From: JBBRFH01 sp038224615
GTDB lineage: Bacteria; Planctomycetota; Phycisphaerae; Tepidisphaerales; Tepidisphaeraceae
NCBI GenBank assembly: GCA_038224615.1
Contig: JBBRFH010000048.1
Location: 1 to 15,781 of the forward strand
Direction: 5' to 3'
Length of the DNA: 15,781 nucleotides
The notes under the pieces are model-generated. The model made no database searches, was not told the DNA's origin, and saw nothing but the letters and a program-made list of their open reading frames with translations. Positions 8,299 to 13,170 of the stretch are shown here, piece by piece; within the stretch, counting starts at the first letter, position 1, and the number at the start of each line of letters is the position of its first letter. The position numbers were made by a program, and so were the translations under genes.

Positions 8299-9246
8299 TT
8301 AGTCAATTTTGTTCGGTTCGCTGTCGCTCAACTTGAGTTCCGCCTTCGGCTCACGGGCGGGTGCCTCAGGCTTCTGGGCGGGCATCTCGAACGTCTGCGT
8401 CGACGTCTGGCCGGCGCGGATGATCTCGACGGTCCAGTTGGCCTTGCCCGACGCGGGCGCGGCTTGCGGTGTTCCGCTGGGCTGCGTTGTCAGCGAAGTG
8501 ACCGTCGCAGTGGCGACGAAGGGATCAGTGCCCACGCCGCTGGCATCGCTCTCACCCTTGAGGTCGGCAAGCGTGATGCCGTCGGTCTCGCTGCGGCTCT
8601 TGTCGCGGCCGTTCCGCAGGACCAGGCGCACGCGGCTGGTGCTGACCGCCAGTTCCAGGCGTTCGGCCTGGTCGGGCTTGACCAGCAAGGTCACCGTGCG
8701 TGCGGGCTCGGTCGCCGGCGCGCCGGGGTTCGTACGTCCGCCGCACGCCAGAACCGTGATGCCCTCGAGCAGCGTCTTGGCGGTCGGCTTGCCATCGCTC
8801 TGCAGCGTGGCGACGACGTCGACCTTGCTCTGTGGCGTGATGAAGCCGGCAACGCCGGACACATCATTGATCTCCAGCGTGATCGCCCGCATGCCTTCAG
8901 GCAGCGTCGCGGCGACGCCGTATCCGGCACCTTCTTCGGCGAGCACCGTCGGCAGCAGCGGCTGGCCGCGGGCAACCGTGAACTTCGTCACCCGGTTGGC
9001 GACGGCGCTGATATCGGTGAACGAGCCGGTGGGGACCATGTCGCGATCGGCCTTGCCCATCACCAGGTCGGTGGGCTGAAGGGTGGTGCCAGGCTCGATG
9101 TCACGAGCGGCGACTACCATCGGCACGAAGTTGGCCGCGTGCTGTGCGGCGGGAACGCCGGTGCCGACGACTTCCATCGCCAGCCGGGCGGCGAGCAGAC
9201 CCAACACGATCGCAACGGCGAGAGGTGTCCAAGCTTTCCAATTCAT
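8299..9246 (-). CDS. cpaB: Tad pilus assembly protein CpaB/RcpC
   Basis: A 315-residue protein with an N-terminal membrane anchor (about 7-28) and a SAF-type domain (about 43-105, with VPMVVAARDIEPGTTLQPTD). The RcpC/CpaB core follows (LPEGMRAITLEINDVSGVAG, about 115-134), and the C-terminal 75 residues are Pro/Ala/Thr-rich. CpaB proteins are periplasmic and work beside the secretin. I chose ATG 9246 because AGGGAG lies 7 nt upstream; the longer frame from GTG 9282 lacks an SD. It is the first gene after a 756-bp non-coding stretch, so a separate promoter for cpaB onward is likely. Operator-like repeats lie 100-124 bp upstream. Confidence 0.95.
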   Translation of the reverse strand: MNWKAWTPLAVAIVLGLLAARLAMEVVGTGVPAAQHAANFVPMVVAARDIEPGTTLQPTDLVMGKADRDMVPTGSFTDISAVANRVTKFTVARGQPLLPTVLAEEGAGYGVAATLPEGMRAITLEINDVSGVAGFITPQSKVDVVATLQSDGKPTAKTLLEGITVLACGGRTNPGAPATEPARTVTLLVKPDQAERLELAVSTSRVRLVLRNGRDKSRSETDGITLADLKGESDASGVGTDPFVATATVTSLTTQPSGTPQAAPASGKANWTVEIIRAGQTSTQTFEMPAQKPEAPAREPKAELKLSDSEPNKID

Positions 9247-9345
9247 CTCTAATCTCCCTGAATTCACAAGGTCGTACCTCACTTGATTCGACCGTGCGGG
9301 CCTTACGGTTTAGGAGGGGATTGCAGATTCTTCGTACCAAGGGGT

Positions 9346-9370
9346 TGTCGGACGTGCCGACATACTGTCG
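9346..9370 (-). promoter_or_regulatory. Operator-like cluster of TGTCGG half-sites upstream of cpaB
   Basis: Three half-sites alternate in orientation: TGTCGG (9346-9351), CCGACA (9357-9362) and TGTCG (9366-9370). The first pair is a perfect 6-bp palindrome around ACGTG. The second pair is a perfect 5-bp palindrome around TAC and shares the middle half-site. The cluster lies 100-124 bp upstream of the cpaB start. Stacked palindromes like this suggest a DNA-binding protein site, but no known regulator motif is recognised and no convincing -10/-35 pair was seen beside it. Confidence 0.4.
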
Positions 9371-9461
9371 CAGGGGAAACCGTCACGTCCGAATGCGCAA
9401 CGGCCGAATTTTCCCGCCGCTTTTTTCAGGCGACGGCGGTAAAAACAAGGCGTTCGGTAAT

Positions 9462-9733
9462 CCGGTTCCTCCCCCGCCGGCGGAGGTTAGGTGGGGGTTA
9501 CAGCGTCAAGGTGTTGCAGTCGCGCCCTCGACAGGCAGAGACACAAAAGCACGAACCCACGAAGGGAAGCACGAAGAGAAATGCCAAAGGTATTGGGAAT
9601 CACGTAGAGCCCAACGCCCCGCCTTCCCCTCATTGCCTCCGTGCCTCCGTGCCTCATTGCCTCGTTCCTATCGCGGCTCATGCACCTAAACGCGACAACC
9701 CCCACCCAGCCTCCCCGGTGGGAGAGGAGCCGG
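9462..9733. repeat. Long inverted repeat (two opposed copies of a dispersed-type repeat)
   Basis: The left arm 9462-9505 and right arm 9691-9733 match as reverse complements at about 35 of 44 positions, with one 1-nt gap. The shared core is GGTGGGGGTT / AACCCCCACC. Matching continues inward through AGGTG...AG.CGCG to about 9523 and 9673. The interior has three CACGAA words (9550, 9558, 9570) on the left. On the right are tandem TGCCTCCG-type words (9631-9664), whose reverse complement resembles the left interior. There is no transposase and no obvious target-site duplication. It looks like two head-to-head copies of a non-coding repeat, or a MITE-like element, in the spacer upstream of cpaB. 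Confidence 0.7.
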
Positions 9734-9790
9734 AGAGTTCTTTCACAAGTGAAGAATCCGCCCTGCAATCCCGGCCGGTTTAGTGGGGCG

Positions 9791-9835
9791 AATGTATCAA
9801 ATGTAGCGCGCGACAGGCTGCTACATTGCTACATC
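9791..9835. repeat. ATGTAGC inverted and direct repeat cluster
   Basis: Four related octamers occur: AATGTATC (9791-9798), AATGTAGC (9800-9807), GCTACATT (9820-9827) and GCTACATC (9828-9835). The inner pair is a perfect 8-bp inverted repeat around 12 nt, and the outer pair extends it with mismatches. A further GATGTATC is found at 9899-9906. It could be a hairpin or a site for a dimeric regulator. No gene starts directly beside it. Confidence 0.45.
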
Positions 9836-9888
9836 GAATGCGCAAACCATGGCCCGGCCAAGTGTTCGGCGGGATGGGGCATGCACAG

Positions 9889-9916
9889 GGTGTCACACGA
9901 TGTATCAGGTGTCACA
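9889..9916. repeat. Direct repeat of GGTGTCACA
   Basis: GGTGTCACA occurs at 9889-9897 and again at 9908-9916, a 19-bp period of close to two helical turns, with GATGTATC between the copies. Equal-face spacing is compatible with a protein-binding pair. It lies downstream of tadE and about 640 bp upstream of cpaB, so its role is unclear. Confidence 0.35.
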
Positions 9917-9936
9917 TCGCGGTCGGCCAACGCAAG

Positions 9937-9968
9937 AGGCCTGAGCGCTGCAAGAGCCGCTCAGGCCT
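9937..9968 (-). terminator. Terminator-like hairpin after tadE
   Basis: A perfect 11-bp inverted repeat (AGGCCTGAGCG 9937-9947 with 9958-9968) surrounds a 10-nt loop, beginning 34 bp after the tadE stop on the minus strand. The minus-strand tail is CTTGCGTTGG, a weak U-tract, so termination may be partial. Its position supports splitting the pilin/peptidase/tadE unit from the cpaB-to-tadC unit. Confidence 0.6.
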
Positions 9969-10002
9969 GGGTGTGTTGTTTGAAGCAGACTGGAGAAGCC
10001 GA

Positions 10003-10434
10003 TCAGCCTTCTTTGCGCATCGTGGTCATGCCGATCACGAGCTTCGCCGGGCCGATGAGCCCCATCGGCCGCAGACCGACTGTGCCCCACGTACACTGGA
10101 CTTTGACCAGGATGGCGGTGCCGGCGGTCTGGGAGGCGACGACAATGTCGGCGGTGTCGGCTGAGTTGCGGACCAAAACCGCATAGTTGGCGGGACTGAT
10201 GCCGGCGGCAGTCATCGACGACCCGACGGCGGTGGTCACATCCGTGTTGGTGCTGCTCGGGGCGGCGGCGGCACGGGCACCCTCGCGGGCGGCGCCCTGA
10301 AGCGTGTGCTTGATGAAGAAGTAGTGCCCGAACTCGATGCAGCCGAACGTCAGCGACAGCAGGATCGGAAACACCAACGCCGCATCCAACACGGCACTGC
10401 CGCGGCGGCGATGATGTCTGGGCTTGGTATTCAT
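10003..10434 (-). CDS. tadE: TadE-like minor pseudopilin
   Basis: A 143-residue TadE-family protein. After a basic N-terminus (MNTKPRHHRRR), a prepilin-like motif G12/SAVLD is followed directly by a hydrophobic helix (about 18-41) ending CIEFGHYFF, and then AAREGARAAA, the classic TadE signature. The +5 position after the predicted cleavage is Asp, where Glu is usual. The rest is a small periplasmic domain. The start at 10434 is preceded by AGGAG with 6-nt spacing; the longer frame from ATG 10452 would have this SD inside the gene. It lies 40 bp after the prepilin peptidase gene, which probably processes it. No TadF or TadG is present nearby. Confidence 0.93.
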   Translation of the reverse strand: MNTKPRHHRRRGSAVLDAALVFPILLSLTFGCIEFGHYFFIKHTLQGAAREGARAAAAPSSTNTDVTTAVGSSMTAAGISPANYAVLVRNSADTADIVVASQTAGTAILVKVQCTWGTVGLRPMGLIGPAKLVIGMTTMRKEG

Positions 10435-10474
10435 CGCGGACTCCTGGCACATGCGGTTCGCGTCACCGCGTCGA

Positions 10475-11020
10475 TCACCAACGCAACGCGACCCACACGA
10501 TCACGCCGGCCAACATTGGCACGGCATACGGCAAAGGGCGATCGATACTGCGAAAACCCTTCCCCGTCTGTTCGATATGATCGGCCCCTACGCTGCGGGC
10601 ATTAACAAGATTGATGGCAAGCACCGTCGAATTTCGCAGCAGTGCAGAAAGCTTTCCCGACTGTGCGGCCTGCGCCAGGGCAATAACCATGCCCACCAGG
10701 CTCGCAACGATGAGCACGACGACTGCCCCGAGTGGGCCAGTCCAGGCGCCGATGGCGGTCAGCAGTTTGACGTCGCCGCCACCCATCGCCCCCAGCGCGA
10801 ACGCCGGCACCAGTAGAATGAAACCCACGGCCAGCCCGGCAAAGGCCATCGCGGGTGAAGTATGGATCGTGCCTTGGAATGACAGGCCCAGGCCCAAGAG
10901 CAACGTCATCACGTTGAGCCAGTTGGGAATCCGCCGCGTACGCCAGTCGATAGTCGCAGCGGTTGCGACCAGGACGAGCAGCGGAAAGTAGGCAACGAAC
11001 GGGGTCACGATGCGTGGCAA
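10475..11020 (-). CDS. cpaA: Prepilin peptidase, CpaA/TadV type (A24 family)
   Basis: A 181-residue integral membrane aspartyl protease that cleaves Flp prepilins. The two catalytic aspartates are visible: D25 in IDWRTRRIPN and D83 in GGGDVKL. It is the short form without the N-terminal methyltransferase domain of PilD, as is normal for Tad loci. Hydrophobic segments lie at about 8-24, 35-50, 57-78, 88-113 and 165-181. The start is uncertain: TTG 11020 lies 1 nt after the pilin stop, GTG 11008 is an alternative, and neither has a clear SD. Translation is thus probably coupled to the preceding pilin gene. Confidence 0.92.
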   Translation of the reverse strand: MPRIVTPFVAYFPLLVLVATAATIDWRTRRIPNWLNVMTLLLGLGLSFQGTIHTSPAMAFAGLAVGFILLVPAFALGAMGGGDVKLLTAIGAWTGPLGAVVVLIVASLVGMVIALAQAAQSGKLSALLRNSTVLAINLVNARSVGADHIEQTGKGFRSIDRPLPYAVPMLAGVIVWVALRW

Positions 11021-11021
11021 A

Positions 11022-11198
11022 TTACAGCGAACTGTTCACCGAGTTCCACCTGGCAAACACCTTGCCGCCGAACGCGCCGACCACGGCGATACAGGCGACG
11101 GCAATCAGCCCGGCAATCAAGGCGTATTCGATGACTTCGCCGCCTCGCTCATCGCGGTGCAGCCGGACAACCAGTTGTCGTATTCGTTGTCGGTTCAT
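11022..11198 (-). CDS. flp: Flp-family pilin, divergent copy
   Basis: A 58-residue Flp prepilin. The basic leader MNRQRIRQLVVRLHRDERG is cut after G19. The mature part starts GEVIEY, the canonical Flp form with Glu at +5 and Tyr at +6, and then a hydrophobic helix ALIAGLIAVACIAVVGAFGG. The mature sequence differs from the other two pilins at several positions: Ile for Leu, a Cys in the helix, Arg for Lys, and end VNSSL. Start ATG 11198 has GGGAG 7 nt upstream. The longer frame to 11255 adds an unrelated leader that contains this SD. It is the last of three pilin genes and directly precedes the peptidase. Confidence 0.93.
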   Translation of the reverse strand: MNRQRIRQLVVRLHRDERGGEVIEYALIAGLIAVACIAVVGAFGGKVFARWNSVNSSL

Positions 11199-11331
11199 CG
11201 GATCGCTCCCGAGTGTCAGACGCAAAGAGGACGTATGTCTCATCGGCTTTTGCACAGCAGAGCTTAACTGTCTGTCATCTGACGCACGGACAATTATGCC
11301 CGCACGGTGCAGTTGCCTTGGTTAAGCGGAC

Positions 11332-11508
11332 CTACATTTTGCTGTTGAGCGAATTCCACTTGGCGAACACCTTGCCGCCAACCGCGCCGATGACTGCAAT
11401 GGCGGCGACGACGATCAGCCCGGCAATTAAGGCGTACTCCAGCACTTCGCCGCCGGACTGGTCCTGGCAAAGCTTTCGTAAAAATCGACGCAGGGGTTTG
11501 TTTTTCAC
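11332..11508 (-). CDS. flp: Flp-family pilin, second copy (GTG start)
   Basis: A 58-residue Flp prepilin starting at GTG 11508, preceded by AGGAG with 8-nt spacing. The leader MKNKPLRRFLRKLCQDQSG is predicted to be cut before GEVLEY. From the GG at the cleavage site to the C-terminus it matches the 11659-11829 pilin at 39 of 40 residues, the only difference being NSKM against NSSM. The longer frame to 11613 runs back through a strong terminator hairpin and is not likely coding. The gene lies downstream of that terminator, so it may be expressed at a lower level or from its own promoter. Confidence 0.93.
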   Translation of the reverse strand: MKNKPLRRFLRKLCQDQSGGEVLEYALIAGLIVVAAIAVIGAVGGKVFAKWNSLNSKM

Positions 11509-11562
11509 GTCAGAAGCTCCTAGTCGCTCCGGAAGGAGGCAAGAATGCGATACGACCGAAAC

Positions 11563-11622
11563 AAAAAAACAGGGCCCGTGGCGGGTGTTGATTTGACTCA
11601 ACACGTCGCTCAACGGGCCCTG
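11563..11622 (-). terminator. Strong intrinsic terminator after the first pilin gene
   Basis: On the minus strand a perfect 10-bp stem CAGGGCCCGT / ACGGGCCCTG (11570-11579 with 11613-11622) encloses an inner perfect 7-bp hairpin (11585-11591 with 11598-11604). It is followed at once by TTTTTTTGTTT. This is a textbook intrinsic terminator. It lies 37 bp after the stop of the first pilin and ahead of the second, so it should set a high level of the first pilin relative to downstream genes. Confidence 0.92.
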
Positions 11623-11658
11623 CTTCGACGGCAGCCGGCCGTCGACGGTGTGCTGTCA

Positions 11659-11829
11659 CTACATCGAGCTGTTGAGCGAGTTCCACTTCGCGAAGACCTT
11701 GCCACCCACAGCGCCAATGACGGCGATTGCAGCGACAACGATCAAACCCGCGATGAGGGCGTACTCGAGAACCTCGCCGCCCTGCTCGTCCGCAACCAAC
11801 TTGACGATCAGCTTCTTCGCCTTCGACAT
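11659..11829 (-). CDS. flp: Flp-family pilin, first and probably major copy
   Basis: A 56-residue Flp prepilin: leader MSKAKKLIVKLVADEQG, then mature GEVLEYALIAG with Glu at +5 and Tyr at +6, a hydrophobic helix, and the end KWNSLNSSM. It has the best ribosome binding site in the window, AAAGGAG 5 nt before the ATG. It is the first gene of the pilus cluster and is followed by a strong terminator. These points suggest it is the most highly made pilin, although no expression is measured here. The coding frame is read on the minus strand, with stop TAG at 11659-11661. Confidence 0.94.
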   Translation of the reverse strand: MSKAKKLIVKLVADEQGGEVLEYALIAGLIVVAAIAVIGAVGGKVFAKWNSLNSSM

Positions 11830-12309
11830 GGGGATCTCCTTTTTCGAATCGGCGACACTTGCAGTTCCCGAGTCGGGGCTTCCCGATGAGTTAGGATCGG
11901 CTCACATAGGCCAATCCGCTCGAGAGCAAGCGTCGAATGACGCCAACGTGGACGACATCGTCCGTTCGTCGCGGCCTCTCCCTGGCAGGAGACTTACCGT
12001 TGCATTGTTCTCATCGGATTGTCCCGGGTGTGAATCAACAAAATGGGAAGAAATTGTTCCTTTCTCCGCGTTATCGGAACTTGCCCGTCGGCGCCCGACA
12101 ACAGCCTGGGGGATGTCCCCGCCACCGCCGGCTTGATTCGCAATCCGACCCGCACACCGCGAATCGTGTCGTGGATGTCGCGCAAGGATCGGCCTGGGAA
12201 ATTCGTGACGGCGTGACCGGGCTACGGAAAAATCGGAGATCAGCCATGCAAAAGTTAGAGATTATCGGGCCTTCAGGACGATATCGGACGCATGAGAAGG
12301 AGCTCGACA
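11830..12309. other. Gene-poor stretch containing the pilin leader region
   Basis: No frame here has a convincing SD or recognisable protein. Near the pilin gene (11865-11886) there are two TTCCCGA words flanking TCGGG, so the pilin leader RNA can form either of two mutually exclusive small hairpins. A 7-bp inverted repeat GATTCGC/GCGAATC lies at 12135-12165. The pilin promoter must be in or near this region, but I cannot point to a confident -10/-35 pair. Confidence 0.5.
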
Positions 12310-12537
12310 ATGAAGGACCCGAATGCGATCGAGAACGCTTGGCGCGTTTTCCTAAGCCTGATGATCTTCGCCGCGGCGACGGCGGCGGTGGTACTCTTGT
12401 ACTCCGGCTTCCTCGCAATGGTTGCCAAGCAATGGCCGGTGTCGGCGGCGTACCTGGTGATGTCCGCGGCGCTCACCTGCGGCGTGACCTGGCTTTGCCA
12501 GAACCGCAGCGAACTCGTCGGCTTCGTGCAGAAGTAA
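12310..12537 (+). CDS. Small membrane protein with two predicted helices
   Basis: A 75-residue protein with two hydrophobic segments: about 13-39 (FLSLMIFAAATAAVVLLYSG is the core) and about 46-65 (AAYLVMSAALTCGVTWLC). The N-terminus is short and polar, and the tail ends GFVQK. I chose ATG 12310 because GAAGGAG lies 7 nt upstream; the longer frame from 12292 would include that SD. I do not recognise the family. It is convergent with the next gene, the two stops being only 8 bp apart with no terminator between them, and it has no clear link to the pilus genes. Confidence 0.7.
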   Translation: MKDPNAIENAWRVFLSLMIFAAATAAVVLLYSGFLAMVAKQWPVSAAYLVMSAALTCGVTWLCQNRSELVGFVQK

Positions 12538-12545
12538 CCGGCACG

Positions 12546-12956
12546 TCAGGCCGCGAGTTCAAAGGTCGCACCCGGCAGAAGCACCGCGTTGACCAGCGCG
12601 CCGTCCTGGATCGGACCGCGCGCCAGCTCGACCGAGCCCGGGATCGTCGGCAGCGTGACGTTGAAGTTCGCGGTGCATTGCAGCGCGATCTGCCCGGCCT
12701 CGGCTTCGCGCACGCGTCCCTGCAGGATCCGCGTCGGCCCGATGATCGGCGTCACGAACAAGCCGCCGCTGGGCACCGTGTAGACCTTGCGCGCCGTGGC
12801 GCGAAGGATCGCGTGGACCGGCTCGTTCATCGGTCCGTTGTAGCTCCCGCTCGCAATCGTCAGGTGCAGCTCGTAGGTCGAGTTCGCCGGCTTGAAGACC
12901 ACGGTGGACCCGTTAACGGCGATCACTTTCCCTTGGGTGACGTGCGCGAGAAGCAT
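12546..12956 (-). CDS. Hypothetical protein, small beta-rich
   Basis: A 136-residue protein from ATG 12956. An alternative TTG start at 12986 adds ten residues and has no better SD; GGGG precedes the ATG closely. There is no signal peptide or membrane helix. The sequence alternates hydrophobic and polar residues as in beta strands, for example GKVIAVNGSTVVFKP near the N-terminus and VELARGPIQDGALVNAVLLP near the C-terminus. Codon use is like that of its neighbours. I do not recognise a family and assign no function. Confidence 0.65.
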   Translation of the reverse strand: MLLAHVTQGKVIAVNGSTVVFKPANSTYELHLTIASGSYNGPMNEPVHAILRATARKVYTVPSGGLFVTPIIGPTRILQGRVREAEAGQIALQCTANFNVTLPTIPGSVELARGPIQDGALVNAVLLPGATFELAA

Positions 12957-13008
12957 AGTCCCCGAAAGATAGCCGAACGCCGCCAACCTTCAACGTACCC
13001 TCGTCAAC

Positions 13009-13170
13009 CTACCCCCGTGCGTCAGGCCAGGATCCATCCCTCGAGCCGGGGCGCGGGTGCCGCGCGAGAGCGTTGCCGCTCGGATTCCGCCGGATCACAC
13101 GGACAAAGCGGTCGTCCACGCCGACCCGCTTTGCTCCGGAAAAATCGACCCTGCAAACGACATCGATCAT
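13009..13170 (-). pseudogene. Short ORF coupled to the ABC exporter; possible DUF429-like remnant
   Basis: A 53-codon frame whose ATG overlaps the ABC exporter stop as ATGA, the usual sign of translational coupling. It begins MIDVVCRVDFSGAKRVG, which resembles the N-terminus of DUF429-type proteins (a GVDFSGA motif near the start) as I recall them. After about 17 residues the resemblance is lost, and the frame ends at TAG 13009-13011, far short of a full DUF429 protein (roughly 200 residues or more). It could be a decayed gene, a frameshifted copy, or a chance ORF. The family match is from memory and is weak. Confidence 0.35.

Noticed and set aside
9414..9439. CCGCCG/CGGCGG hairpin with a T-run in the loop
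   Set aside because: The stem is only 6 bp and the T-run is in the loop, not after the stem on either strand, so it is not a credible terminator.
9550..9664. Short repeated words (CACGAA; TGCCTCCG) considered as a CRISPR array
   Set aside because: Units are about 8-11 bp with no regular spacers of 25-45 bp and no cas genes.
9487..9768. Minus-strand ORF of 93 codons and overlapping plus-strand ORFs in the cpaB upstream spacer
   Set aside because: They translate the repeat words of the inverted repeat, show no SD, and have the low-complexity look of spurious proteins from dispersed repeats.
11509..11613. Longer N-terminus of the second pilin
   Set aside because: The extra codons run through the terminator hairpin and its U-tract, and a good SD precedes GTG 11508.
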